Shown here: positions 50,290 through 59,665 of the stretch, piece after piece
Numbering within the stretch: position 1 is the first letter of the stretch
How the letters are laid out: each line of letters starts with the position of its first letter
Assembly (NCBI GenBank): GCA_963977425.1
Contig: CAXBOO010000004.1
Coordinates: 372,001-436,000, forward strand
Direction of reading: 5' to 3'
DNA from: CAXBOO01 sp963977425
Lineage (GTDB): Bacteria > Bacteroidota > Bacteroidia > Flavobacteriales_D > Luteibaculaceae
Length of the DNA stretch: 64,000 nucleotides
The notes under the pieces: model-generated
The model's input: only the letters and a program-made list of their open reading frames with translations
Told to the model about the DNA's origin: nothing
The model's database searches: none
Program-made: the position numbers and the translations under genes

Positions 50290-51849
50290 ATGAAACCGTC
50301 TACTGAACTATTTGATCTTATCGGCTCTCTTACAAAAAGCGAAAAGCGTTTTTTTAAGTTGAGTTCATCATTGCAATCTGGCGATAAGAACTACTTGAAA
50401 ATATTCGATGCTATTGAAAAGCAGACTGAATATGACGAGGAAAGATTGAAGCAACTTTTTGCTGAGGAGACATTTATCCGTCACTTTCCATCTGAAAAAA
50501 ATCACTTGTATAAGCTCATTCTTAAGAGTTTGCGTTTGTATCACTCCGACAAGTCATCGGGGAGTGTACTAAAACAAGAGATTAAAAACATAGAAATATT
50601 ATTCCGTAAAGCATTATTTAAAGAATGCGCCAAATATTTGGCGCGTGCTAAAAAAATAGCGGTCAAGAACGAAAAATTTTATTATTCAATAGACCTTATC
50701 AACTGGGAGCGTATGCTTTTAGAAGAATCGTACGAGAGTGGTGATTTCTCTAAAAAAGTAAACGATTTAATTCTTGAAGAGCAAGGCGTTATTGAAGAGT
50801 TAACCAATTTGGCTCAATACCAAGTTCTATATTCTCGAATCAACTACTTATTTAAAATTGGTGGTTTTGTAAAAGGCGACGAGCGCAAACAGGTTGAACA
50901 AATTGCAATGCATCCACTTATCAAAGATTCTTCTTTAGCTAATAGTGTTCGTGCAAAATCTATTTGTTACTATGTAAGAGGTTTTTGTTGCGAATCGTTT
51001 AGAGATGTTGAAGGAATGATTAAAAACTTTGGTGAAGTAGTCCGTATTTTGGATGAAAACAAAGACATCAAAAACGATGTTCCAAAGCGATACATTCGAG
51101 CGCTTACAAATTACATTCATGGCTTTGTGTCTATGAAGCGTTATGAGGAAGCAGAAGTTCAGTTGCAAAAATTGATTGATTTATCTAAAGATTCTGCCTT
51201 CAGCCACATCGATGTAGAGATTACGTTGTTTACCAACAGAGTAATGTCTCAATTGCTATTGTTGAATAGAAAAGGGTTGTTCTCTGAAGCGGTAGAATTG
51301 GTAGATAACCTTGCTAGAGAGATGGAAGAAGATCGCCATCAAATCAATAAGGAAAATGACATCATATTCTCTTATCTAATAGCCTATATCTATTTCGGTA
51401 ATGGCCAGTATAAAGAGGCTTTGCAATGGATCAATAGAGTGTTGAATGACAACGAGAATACTTTGCGTCAGGATATTTATAGCTATGCTAGAATTTTTGC
51501 ACTGCTTATTCACTTGGAAAAAGAGAGTTATGATTTGTTGGAGTACTTGAACAAATCTACTTATCGTCATTTCAGAAAAAATAAGGATGATTACAAAGTT
51601 GAATTGCGACTTTTGGAATTCATTAAGAAACTATCTAAAAACCAATCAAGAACACAACGTTTGGATATCTATAAAGAGATGCAAGATAAGTTTGTGGATA
51701 TTTTTGAAACGGAAGATGATAGAATTATCTTACAGTATATCGATTTTAAATCGTGGGTTAAAAGCAAGATAGAAGGTCGTCCATTCTCTGAGGTTGTTCA
51801 AGAAAAAGGTGGACAATTATTGAGCATCAAAGACGAAAACGAAGATTAA
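50290..51849 (+). CDS. Conserved helical-repeat (TPR-like) protein of unknown function
   Basis: A soluble 519-residue protein without signal peptide, predicted almost wholly alpha-helical. It opens MKPSTELFDLIGSLTKSEKRFFKLSSSLQSGDKNYLKIFDAI, a pattern I recall from unnamed Bacteroidota proteins. Repeated helix pairs, for example KRYEEAEVQLQKLIDLSKD and GNGQYKEALQWINRVLNDNENT, suggest degenerate tetratricopeptide repeats from about residue 190 to 430. No catalytic motif is seen. Inference: a scaffold or regulatory protein. Its last 23 bases overlap the end of the convergent HHH-barrel gene. Confidence 0.75.
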   Translation: MKPSTELFDLIGSLTKSEKRFFKLSSSLQSGDKNYLKIFDAIEKQTEYDEERLKQLFAEETFIRHFPSEKNHLYKLILKSLRLYHSDKSSGSVLKQEIKNIEILFRKALFKECAKYLARAKKIAVKNEKFYYSIDLINWERMLLEESYESGDFSKKVNDLILEEQGVIEELTNLAQYQVLYSRINYLFKIGGFVKGDERKQVEQIAMHPLIKDSSLANSVRAKSICYYVRGFCCESFRDVEGMIKNFGEVVRILDENKDIKNDVPKRYIRALTNYIHGFVSMKRYEEAEVQLQKLIDLSKDSAFSHIDVEITLFTNRVMSQLLLLNRKGLFSEAVELVDNLAREMEEDRHQINKENDIIFSYLIAYIYFGNGQYKEALQWINRVLNDNENTLRQDIYSYARIFALLIHLEKESYDLLEYLNKSTYRHFRKNKDDYKVELRLLEFIKKLSKNQSRTQRLDIYKEMQDKFVDIFETEDDRIILQYIDFKSWVKSKIEGRPFSEVVQEKGGQLLSIKDENED

Positions 51850-53767
51850 TTCCTATCTCTCGTTTTAAATTGCTTTCTATCAAATTTATTCCTGAAGATA
51901 TTTGTTGAATATTGGTGTATTTCCATATGCCGTAATACAACCATAGATTGCATTTTCTAAATCCTTTGTACCGTATTTTTATGTAGTTTTTACTGCCTGT
52001 GTTTGAGTGTGCTGGTATCGCGAAGGTGTAAGGTAGAGATGCTTCGAAAGCATAGATTCGTTGATCGAAATTATCAACATCAAAAATGGTATAACGCACA
52101 TCTAAAGCCCAAGGCAATTCTTTTGGGCGCCATTGCAAATCACAATACATAAGCATGCCTTTGTCTGTCCCGCTAAAATTGTATTCCAATCTTTGACTAA
52201 GTCTAAAAGCACTGTTGGGTTTGTAACTGTAATGTAATCGAGTATTGTGTTTGGTTTTTGTTGTCGTGTACTCTTCTTGAAAGTCGTTTATTGTTAGTTT
52301 ATTTCTATAGCGGAAGTACACTTCCCATCGCCGTTTTTTATACCACTTTAATTGAACCAGAAAATCGGTGTTTTCCCATTGATAACTAGGTAGTTCTTTG
52401 GTGTTTAAATTCTTAAAATGATCCAAGTACCCATTAATGGAAAATGCATTGGAAAGTTTCCATTCTAATCCGGTTAAAAAACCATTTTCATTTTGGGGTT
52501 TGCTCTGACTACTTATGGCGCTTGCAAAAGGATTGTTGTAGTTATAGGGATAGAATTTGTAAATAGTCGCAAAATTTAGAAAAGGTGCTAAACTGACTAT
52601 TAATCCTGAATGATAAGCTTGGATATTGGTGTTGATGTCTTGTGCAATTTCGGAATAAACCATACCTCCTTGCATTCGGTATTTTGCGCTAATTGAGATG
52701 TAATCGAAATTCAATTGATGAACATTGTCATCAGATTGTCTTTGTCCAGTAATATACCCTAAACCAAAAGAGAGTTTGTTGAAACTCATGGTATTCAATA
52801 TACCCGTTAGCCATTGTTGTGCATTATAACGTCTTGCATATTCTGTATCTGTACGGTGAAGACCACTGATCGAAGGTTTACTTATGTCGGTTGCGAAATC
52901 TAGAGGTTCTAGTGAAGCGAAAACGATGCTGTTCAATCGCTTGTAATTCAATTCCGTTGCTAAGCCTCTACGGAAACCAAATTCGGCACTTGAGCTATTT
53001 GCTTTTATACTTTGCCCTGTCCTGAACCACGAAGCCATGTACAAAGATTTGCCAAACGAAAAATTAGGTCCCATCAATAAATTCTGAGCATAATTAAGGT
53101 GGTAATCGCCGAATACTATGTGTTTGAAAATAGATTTTTTTGGTTTGAACAGTAGGTAGGCACTCATGAAATCGGGCGACGATTTCCATTGCTCACCAGC
53201 ATCTTGTTCTAAGACAAATCCTAGTTTAAACGTGTTACTAAGCTCGGAACTTGCGCGTACTAAATAGCGACGTGGATGACCTCTTAATTGTGGTGATGAA
53301 CCATCGTATCCAATGCTTTTGGGTGTTTTTTGAAAACTCAAAAAATTAATTTCTGTTCTATTGTTGTTTAAGGCGGTTGAATTTTCTAGCGGTTTGTTTT
53401 CTAGAATAGTGAATTGGGAAATGATTTTGGCTAATTCTCTATCAATGCCGTCTATTCGAATGAGTTCAGAATACGATCTTATGACACCCGACTCTGTCCT
53501 GTAGTCTATGATTTTTTGAGCGCTTAATGAGTGGATGAAGATTAACTTTTCGAGTTCTTGTACGTTTGCTTTATTGAGATTGATAGGGTGTCGTTTTAAT
53601 TCCAATAAATCTTGTGTGATTTGAGTTAAATCCACTTCGTCCTCTGTTAATTCTTGTACAAATTCGAGTATTTGTTGAATGTCCTCTAAACCGCCATCGT
53701 CGTTTTGTGCAAGAGCAGATACTGCGAAAAAACAAGAAATGATTATGCCTATCGTTTTACTACTCAT
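51827..53767 (-). CDS. Secreted helix-hairpin-helix protein with predicted outer-membrane barrel
   Basis: A 646-residue protein with signal peptide (MSSKTIGIIISCFFAVSALAQ). Residues about 55-120 are ComEA-like helix-hairpin-helix units (INLNKANVQELEKLIFIHSLSAQKIIDYR and YSELIRIDGIDRELAKIISQF), a fold that usually grips the DNA backbone. From about residue 135 to the C-terminus alternating polar and aromatic strands (for example LGFVLEQDAGEQWK, WEVYFRYRNKL, KNYIKIRYKGFRKCNLWLYYGIWKY) ending in an aromatic-rich LRFRL suggest a large beta-barrel. It overlaps the upstream barrel gene by four bases (ATGA), so the two are co-translated. The function is not established; DNA binding at the outer membrane is inference. 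Confidence 0.75.
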   Translation of the reverse strand: MSSKTIGIIISCFFAVSALAQNDDGGLEDIQQILEFVQELTEDEVDLTQITQDLLELKRHPINLNKANVQELEKLIFIHSLSAQKIIDYRTESGVIRSYSELIRIDGIDRELAKIISQFTILENKPLENSTALNNNRTEINFLSFQKTPKSIGYDGSSPQLRGHPRRYLVRASSELSNTFKLGFVLEQDAGEQWKSSPDFMSAYLLFKPKKSIFKHIVFGDYHLNYAQNLLMGPNFSFGKSLYMASWFRTGQSIKANSSSAEFGFRRGLATELNYKRLNSIVFASLEPLDFATDISKPSISGLHRTDTEYARRYNAQQWLTGILNTMSFNKLSFGLGYITGQRQSDDNVHQLNFDYISISAKYRMQGGMVYSEIAQDINTNIQAYHSGLIVSLAPFLNFATIYKFYPYNYNNPFASAISSQSKPQNENGFLTGLEWKLSNAFSINGYLDHFKNLNTKELPSYQWENTDFLVQLKWYKKRRWEVYFRYRNKLTINDFQEEYTTTKTKHNTRLHYSYKPNSAFRLSQRLEYNFSGTDKGMLMYCDLQWRPKELPWALDVRYTIFDVDNFDQRIYAFEASLPYTFAIPAHSNTGSKNYIKIRYKGFRKCNLWLYYGIWKYTNIQQISSGINLIESNLKREIGINLRFRL

Positions 53768-54606
53768 TCTGAATACATAACTGAAATTGCACTGCTATTT
53801 CCGAGAACTGTTTGATGATAAAAAGCCAATTCGTACCGTATGTTGGTGCTAGTGAATGCTATACCAATATGTTGATTGAATCTTTTGAGTGTTATGCCGT
53901 ATTGAATGGAAAAATCTTCGTGAAATTGATACAGTAAAGCCACTTTAGGGAGCAAGGATCTGGATGTAAATTTTTCTATTTCAGTAAGTATTTGAATGTT
54001 TTGTTTTTTGTAGCCAATACCAAAGGCTATACTTTCTTGTAGTATTTGATGGCTTGCTTTACTGACACCTATGTTTTTAATGTGTACGCCACATCTTAGC
54101 CCATTCAGAGTGTAGGCCATGCTAGGTGAAAATGTCAATAGAGCTGTGTTGGCTTCTTTCTCACGAAAACCAAAATGCCATATGTTGGTTGCAATGCCTA
54201 TACGCACATTTTTTTCTACCAACAACGAATACCCAAGATTGAATCTAGATTCATTGAAATTAGGATTGCCCAAATAATGTATGCCGCTAGAAAGTTGACC
54301 GCCAAACAACTTGCGGCGTATAAAAATGCCAACGCTAGTAAGATCCTTTACTAAAAATTGATTGTTTGTGAATAAAGCGACACAGTATTTTTGAGAGGCC
54401 AACCCAACGGATGGATTACCGAAAGCTAAAGACGAACCATTGCCAACGCTGTGTATATTTGCACTCCCTAAAGAGGATGCATTGGTGCTTTCGTAACTTT
54501 GCGAGTACCCAGAAAAAGTAAAAGCGCTTATGACTAAGGCAGATAGAAATCGAATAATAATTGATGAGAAAGAGTTTGATATTCTACTGCAAAACAGCGA
54601 AATCAT
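53764..54606 (-). CDS. Predicted outer-membrane beta-barrel protein overlapping hpt
   Basis: About 280 residues if started at the ATG at 54606; the frame stays open to an ATG at 54669. The segment IIIRFLSALVISAFTFSGYSQ is a signal peptide, so the true start is near it: either the ATG at 54606 (a long signal peptide) or a rare ATT codon near 54555. The mature part is rich in alternating strands (VALFTNNQFLVKDLTSVGIFIRRKLFGG, IGIATNIWHFGFREK) and ends TVLGNSSAISVMYSE. The layout resembles PorV/PorP-like barrels, but I cannot name a family. The 5' end overlaps the hpt coding region head to head by 26-77 bases or more. Operon with the HHH-barrel gene. Confidence 0.65.
   Translation of the reverse strand: MISLFCSRISNSFSSIIIRFLSALVISAFTFSGYSQSYESTNASSLGSANIHSVGNGSSLAFGNPSVGLASQKYCVALFTNNQFLVKDLTSVGIFIRRKLFGGQLSSGIHYLGNPNFNESRFNLGYSLLVEKNVRIGIATNIWHFGFREKEANTALLTFSPSMAYTLNGLRCGVHIKNIGVSKASHQILQESIAFGIGYKKQNIQILTEIEKFTSRSLLPKVALLYQFHEDFSIQYGITLKRFNQHIGIAFTSTNIRYELAFYHQTVLGNSSAISVMYSE
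54454..54461 (+). promoter_or_regulatory. -7 box of hpt, inside the divergent gene
   Basis: TATATTTG followed by CAC matches the extended -7 pattern seen elsewhere in the window; a second match, TAACTTTG, lies at 54494-54501. Both are inside the coding region of the opposite-strand barrel gene. The ATG of hpt is at 54530. Confidence 0.45.
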
Positions 54607-55078
54607 CCATCGAATAAAAGAAATTGCCGATAGCTTAAATACGGAATATGAAGACAAAGAACTGCACATTGTAGTTGTATTAAAAGGGGCTTTTGTATTT
54701 GCGGCTGAATTAATACGTCGCTTAAATATAGCTTTTAAACTTGATTTTATTGCAGTTTCTAGCTATTTAGGTGAAGAAAGAGATGAGGTGAAACTGAAGT
54801 CGAATACCTTATCAAATGCAGTAGGGAAGAACCTCTTGATTCTAGAAGACATAGTAGATAGTGGAGCTACGGTCGATTTTTTAGCAAATTACTTCCAAGA
54901 ACAGGCAGTACAAAGTCTTAAAATCGCATCTTTGCTATTTAAACCAAATAATTTTAAAGGGATTAACAAACCTGACTACGTGGGCTTTAGCATCGGCAAC
55001 GAATTTGTTATTGGCTACGGTTTAGATTACAATCAGGATGCCCGTGGCTTGAGCCATTTATATCAGAAAATAACATGA
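54530..55078 (+). CDS. hpt: Hypoxanthine phosphoribosyltransferase
   Basis: Salvages hypoxanthine and guanine to IMP and GMP using PRPP. The 182 residues show the substrate loop VVVLKGAFVFAAELIRRL, the flexible loop SSYLGEERDEVKLKS and the PRPP-binding motif LLILEDIVDSGATVDFL, plus the C-terminal PDYVGFSIGNEFVIGYGLDYNQDARGLSHL. ATG at 54530 is the only good start. First gene of a tightly packed run; its end overlaps adk by four bases, a sensible pairing because both handle purine nucleotides. Confidence 0.95.
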   Translation: MTKADRNRIIIDEKEFDILLQNSEIIHRIKEIADSLNTEYEDKELHIVVVLKGAFVFAAELIRRLNIAFKLDFIAVSSYLGEERDEVKLKSNTLSNAVGKNLLILEDIVDSGATVDFLANYFQEQAVQSLKIASLLFKPNNFKGINKPDYVGFSIGNEFVIGYGLDYNQDARGLSHLYQKIT

Positions 55079-55653
55079 GTAAATTAAACTTGGTATTATT
55101 CGGCCCTCCTGGAGCTGGTAAAGGAACACAGAGTACATTTTTAATCGAAAAATTTGGATTGATTCACCTTTCGACGGGTGATTTGTTGCGTGGTGAGATT
55201 GCCAGCAAAACAGAGCTTGGACTCAAGGCCAAAGAATTGATGGACCAAGGAAAATTGGTTCCAGATGAAGTGGTTATTGGCATGATCAAGAATAAGTTAG
55301 CAAGCAATCCAGACGCCAAAGGATTTATATTCGATGGTTTCCCAAGAACAACAGCACAAGCTGAAGCTTTGGATGCATTGTTGGCCGACAACAACGATTC
55401 TATTTCAGCTATGTTGGCTTTGGAAGTTGGTGTTGAAGAATTGAAAAAACGTCTGCTAGAACGTGGAAAAGTGTCGGGGCGACCAGACGATCAAAACTTG
55501 GATATTATAGCACAACGTATTAGTGAATACAACAATAAAACAGCTCCACTTAAAGCGTTTTACGAAAAACAAAATAAGCTTCACACCATCGAAGGTGTAG
55601 GAACTGTTGAGTCTATTTCTAACACATTAAGCGAAAGCATAAGCAAACTATAA
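55075..55653 (+). CDS. adk: Adenylate kinase, short form
   Basis: Balances ATP, ADP and AMP. The 192 residues show the P-loop [28 protein letters not shown], the AMP site [16 protein letters not shown] and a short lid ([24 protein letters not shown]) without the zinc cysteines of long-lid forms. In many bacteria adk sits in the spc operon after secY; here it is coupled to hpt (ATGA overlap) and is followed by obg after one base. Confidence 0.97.
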   Translation: MSKLNLVLFGPPGAGKGTQSTFLIEKFGLIHLSTGDLLRGEIASKTELGLKAKELMDQGKLVPDEVVIGMIKNKLASNPDAKGFIFDGFPRTTAQAEALDALLADNNDSISAMLALEVGVEELKKRLLERGKVSGRPDDQNLDIIAQRISEYNNKTAPLKAFYEKQNKLHTIEGVGTVESISNTLSESISKL

Positions 55654-55654
55654 C

Positions 55655-56647
55655 ATGCGCTCTAACTTCGTAGATTACGTTAAAATCCATTGTAAATCCG
55701 GTAACGGAGGAAGAGGATCGGCTCATTTTCGCCGCGAAAAGTACATCCCAAAGGGAGGTCCTGACGGAGGTGATGGTGGTCGTGGTGGTCACGTAATTGC
55801 AAGAGGTAACAAGCAAATGTGGACCCTTTTGCATCTAAAATACACGAAACACATCAAGGCAGAACATGGCGTTGCAGGTAGTGGCGCTCAGAAATCTGGA
55901 GCAGAAGGTGCTGATGTGTATATAGATGTGCCTTTGGGAACCATTATTCGCGACCCTGAAACCGAAGAGCAGTTGTACGAAATTACCGAAGAAGGTGAAG
56001 AGTACATCATTATGCGTGGTGGTCGTGGTGGTTTAGGTAATGCCCATTTCAAAACATCTACAAATCAAACACCTCGATACGCTCAACCGGGCGAAGATTT
56101 AGAGGAAGATTGGCGAATTTTAGAATTGAAAGTTCTAGCTGATGTTGGATTAGTAGGTTTCCCTAATGCAGGTAAATCAACTTTACTATCAGTAGTTTCT
56201 GCTGCAAAACCAGAAATAGCCGATTACGCATTTACCACACTTACTCCTAACTTAGGCATCGTTGCATACCGCGATAATCAGTCATTTGTTATGGCGGATA
56301 TTCCTGGTATTATTGAAGGAGCAGCAGAAGGTAAAGGTTTAGGAGTTCGTTTTTTACGTCACATTGAGCGTAACTCGGTTCTGTTGTTTATGGTGCCTGC
56401 CGATAGCGACGATATTTACAAGGATTATCAAGTGTTATTGCACGAATTAGAAAAATACAGCCCTGAATTGTTGCACAAGGAACGCATCTTGGCCATTTCT
56501 AAATCCGATATGTTGGACGAAGAATTGAAGAAAGAAATCAGTGCTGAATTACCTGATGAATTACCGCATTTATTTATTTCATCTATTGCTAACCAGGGTC
56601 TAGTAGAGTTAAAAGATCAAATTTGGAAAAGCATTAACGAGCAATAA
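55655..56647 (+). CDS. obg: GTPase Obg
   Basis: Ribosome-assembly GTPase that binds late 50S intermediates and responds to ppGpp in other bacteria. The 330 residues comprise the glycine-rich Obg fold (about 1-157, [42 protein letters not shown]) and the G domain with G1 [12 protein letters not shown], switch TTLTPNLG, G3 DIPGIIEGA and G4 SKSD. The extra C-terminal OCT domain of some relatives is absent. It starts one base after the adk stop codon. Confidence 0.97.
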   Translation: MRSNFVDYVKIHCKSGNGGRGSAHFRREKYIPKGGPDGGDGGRGGHVIARGNKQMWTLLHLKYTKHIKAEHGVAGSGAQKSGAEGADVYIDVPLGTIIRDPETEEQLYEITEEGEEYIIMRGGRGGLGNAHFKTSTNQTPRYAQPGEDLEEDWRILELKVLADVGLVGFPNAGKSTLLSVVSAAKPEIADYAFTTLTPNLGIVAYRDNQSFVMADIPGIIEGAAEGKGLGVRFLRHIERNSVLLFMVPADSDDIYKDYQVLLHELEKYSPELLHKERILAISKSDMLDEELKKEISAELPDELPHLFISSIANQGLVELKDQIWKSINEQ

Positions 56648-57228
56648 TGTTGGATGGAATAATTCACTGGGATGAAACTTTGTTTGCCATTATTAATGGT
56701 GCACATAGCCCGTGGAAAGATTCTTTATTCAGCATAATATCCAATAAAACAACTTGGCTGCCATTGTACGCAGTCTTGTTTGTTTTTGCCGTTGTAAAAC
56801 AAGGTTGGCGAAAGGGTGTTTTTTTCTTATTGGCATCCATAATCATAGTTGGGTTAGCCGATTTATGTTCTGTTCACTTTTTCAAAAATGTGTTCGAACG
56901 ATTAAGACCTTGCCATCAACCACATCTAACTGATACCGTACACAGAGTTAATAACCGATGTGGTGGCTTGTACGGATTTGTTTCATCTCACGCTGCCAAT
57001 CATTTTGCGTTGGCTTGGGTTTTTGCTATACAACTAAGACCACAATTCAAAAAATGGTCACTAGTGTTTTTCTTTTGGGCAGGTATTATCGCCCTTAGTC
57101 GTGTATACTTAGGAGTGCATTTTCCAACCGACGTAATCGTTGGGGCAGCTTTAGGAAGCACTATTGCCATGGTTGTATTGCCCTTATTAACAAAAGCATT
57201 TTCTCATTTAGTTAAAAACAAAAATTAA
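56647..57228 (+). CDS. PAP2 superfamily membrane phosphatase
   Basis: A 193-residue multi-spanning protein with the three phosphatase signatures: KNVFERLRPCHQ (K-x6-RP type), YGFVSSHAANHFALAW (SxxH core) and LSRVYLGVHFPTDVIVGAALG (SRxxxxxHxxxD). At least five hydrophobic segments are seen. PAP2 enzymes dephosphorylate lipid phosphates such as undecaprenyl or phosphatidyl-glycerol phosphate. The active site faces the periplasm in relatives. ATG at 56647 shares its first base with the obg stop codon. The exact substrate is unknown. Confidence 0.92.
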   Translation: MLDGIIHWDETLFAIINGAHSPWKDSLFSIISNKTTWLPLYAVLFVFAVVKQGWRKGVFFLLASIIIVGLADLCSVHFFKNVFERLRPCHQPHLTDTVHRVNNRCGGLYGFVSSHAANHFALAWVFAIQLRPQFKKWSLVFFFWAGIIALSRVYLGVHFPTDVIVGAALGSTIAMVVLPLLTKAFSHLVKNKN

Positions 57229-57247
57229 GGCCCTCAACTTTATACTT

Positions 57248-59665
57248 ATGTTCAGATATATTTTTTCCCTTCTACTTATCGGAATCGCTTTTTCAACTTC
57301 TGCTCAAAGCCTTTCGGGCAGATTGGTGGATAAAAATAAAGAAGCCATACCATTTGCATCAGTATACTTTAAAGGCAGTACAGTCGGTACTAGTACCAAT
57401 ATCGACGGTTTTTTTGAACTGCCAGACAATAGCAAATATTCAACCTTGATTTTTAGTGCCGTTGGTTTTGGTAAAAAAGAAGTTGCTAAAACATCGTTTA
57501 CTTCAAGCGAGAAAGAAATAGTGCTTGACGACCAAAGTATTTCATTGAAAACTGTAGAAGTAAAAAAACGCAAGCGTGATAGAGCTTTCTATATCATGAA
57601 AAACGCAATTAAGCGTCGTGGATATTTCAACGAATTGGTGAAACAATATAATGCCGATATCTACATGAAGGGTTCGCTTTATATTACAGAAATACCAAAG
57701 TTTATGTTGGCTTTGGCCGATAGTGCCGACCGTCCAGATAGTAGCGACTTAGGGCTTATGTTCCTTACCGAAAGTGTTAGTAAGCTAGAATATCAAGCAC
57801 CCAACAGCTACAAAGAAGAAATGGTAGCTAGTAAAGTTTCGGGTACTATGACGGGCTTGGAAGGTTTTTCGTGGAATAGAGCAAGAAGTGTAATGATCAA
57901 TTTATACGATAACAACATCGATTTGATGGTTGGTGGAAGAGGTTTTATTTCTCCCTTGTCATCGAGCGCTTTCATTTATTACAATTTTAAATACGAAGGG
58001 TATTTTAAGGAAGGCGATTTCTTGATCAACAAAATAAAGGTTACTCCAAAGCGTAAAACCGACCCCGTATTTACTGGATATTTGTACATCGTAGAAGATG
58101 AGTGGAACATACATTCAGCCGATTTAAAACTGACTAAAAGTACCAATGTTGAATACGTTGATAGCGTTTATTTTAAGCAAAACTTCAGTTTAGTAAACGA
58201 TACCATCTTCATGCCAATATCGGTGAATTTGGATATTCACTACACCATATTAGGTATTAAAGCCCGCTACTATGCTCTTGGTCAAATGAGCGAATACGAT
58301 TTAACAAAAGGATTGAGCGATACCAAACAAACCAAACTTGAGTTTGAGGTGAAACAAGAAGCAATCGATAAAACCGATAATTATTGGGAAACTGAACGGC
58401 CAGTTATACTATCGAAGGATGAAAAAGTAAATTACTTCAAAGGCGATAGCATTCAGAATAAACTGAATGATCCAGCTTATTTAGATTCGCTCGATAAAAT
58501 CTCAAACAAATTCAAATTTGTAGAAGGTACCTTGCTTGGGTATACGTACTACAACCGAAAAGATAGTGTTACCATCACAGCTCCAGCTTTATTGAATAGT
58601 GTACAATATACATCTGTTGATGGTGCTATAATTCAACTAGAGCCAACGTACAACAAACAATATAAAAATGGATTTACTCGTGTGAGTCCCAAACTTCGAT
58701 ATGGTTTTGCATCCAAACAATTTGACGGGTCGGTACTCTTCGAAAAGCAATACAATAAAGAAAACTACAGAACGGTACAGGCAGAAGTAGGAACAAATAC
58801 CCTGCAAATTAATAGAAACGAGCCCATTGCTAGAGATTTTAACTCGTATTATAACTTGTTCAGGGACCGAAATTATGGGCAATTCTATAGAGAGTCTATT
58901 ATTACCAGAGCTGCTATAAGTCAAGAAATTGCGAATGGTCTGAAAGGTCAGTTTACATTGAATTTTACGCAACGACAAAACCTTCAGAACACCATCAATA
59001 AAACGGTGCCTAGCATTGATTCTACAACCAATTTTACGCCCAATTTACAGGCGGTAAACAATCATCAAAACTTGTTTTTTGTGGGGATGAATTTCTCATA
59101 CCAACCTGGTAACCGTTATGAAATATACCCGAATCAAAAAAGAAATTTAGGTTCGAAATGGCCACGATTTAATGGACGAATAAAATTTGCTCCTGATTAC
59201 TTTACGCAACTAAGTATTTCTGCCAGCAAAAGATTCGATTTAAGTCTATTGGGATCAACTAGTACTTATGTGAATGTTGGAACATTTTTAGGGAATAAAA
59301 ACATAGACTTTGTAGATCGTGAACACTTTATGGGCAACCAAACCAAGTTCAGTTCAGGCCGCTTTACTTCGTTCAATATCATGCCATATTATTTGTATTC
59401 ATCAGCAAGTCAATATGCACATGCTGCTGTAGAACATAATTTCAATGGGTGGATATTCAACAAATTGCCTTTATTGCGTCGTACACAATTGCAAACTGTT
59501 GTGGCTGTAAAGGCTTTAAGCACGGATAACAACCCATTGTACTCTGAGTTTTCTGTGGGAATTGGCAATATTTTCAAGATATTTAGGTTGGATGTTGTTT
59601 CTAGTAACGTAGATGGTACATTCTCCGATCCTAGTTTATTAATCGGCATCAGTTTACTCAACTAA
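57248..59665 (+). CDS. DUF5686/carboxypeptidase-regulatory-like outer-membrane protein
   Basis: An 805-residue protein with signal peptide (MFRYIFSLLLIGIAFSTSAQ). Residues about 21-100 are a CarboxypepD_reg-like domain (LSGRLVDKNKEAIPFASVYFKGSTVGTSTNIDGFFELPD), as in TonB-dependent receptors. The long remainder fits DUF5686, with a helical part (KRKRDRAFYIMKNAIKRRGYFNELVKQYNADIYMKGSLYI) and then beta-strand-rich sequence probably forming a barrel, ending SDPSLLIGISLLN. The family occurs in Bacteroidota; its function is unknown. The gene abuts the M16 peptidase gene without a gap. Confidence 0.85.
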   Translation: MFRYIFSLLLIGIAFSTSAQSLSGRLVDKNKEAIPFASVYFKGSTVGTSTNIDGFFELPDNSKYSTLIFSAVGFGKKEVAKTSFTSSEKEIVLDDQSISLKTVEVKKRKRDRAFYIMKNAIKRRGYFNELVKQYNADIYMKGSLYITEIPKFMLALADSADRPDSSDLGLMFLTESVSKLEYQAPNSYKEEMVASKVSGTMTGLEGFSWNRARSVMINLYDNNIDLMVGGRGFISPLSSSAFIYYNFKYEGYFKEGDFLINKIKVTPKRKTDPVFTGYLYIVEDEWNIHSADLKLTKSTNVEYVDSVYFKQNFSLVNDTIFMPISVNLDIHYTILGIKARYYALGQMSEYDLTKGLSDTKQTKLEFEVKQEAIDKTDNYWETERPVILSKDEKVNYFKGDSIQNKLNDPAYLDSLDKISNKFKFVEGTLLGYTYYNRKDSVTITAPALLNSVQYTSVDGAIIQLEPTYNKQYKNGFTRVSPKLRYGFASKQFDGSVLFEKQYNKENYRTVQAEVGTNTLQINRNEPIARDFNSYYNLFRDRNYGQFYRESIITRAAISQEIANGLKGQFTLNFTQRQNLQNTINKTVPSIDSTTNFTPNLQAVNNHQNLFFVGMNFSYQPGNRYEIYPNQKRNLGSKWPRFNGRIKFAPDYFTQLSISASKRFDLSLLGSTSTYVNVGTFLGNKNIDFVDREHFMGNQTKFSSGRFTSFNIMPYYLYSSASQYAHAAVEHNFNGWIFNKLPLLRRTQLQTVVAVKALSTDNNPLYSEFSVGIGNIFKIFRLDVVSSNVDGTFSDPSLLIGISLLN

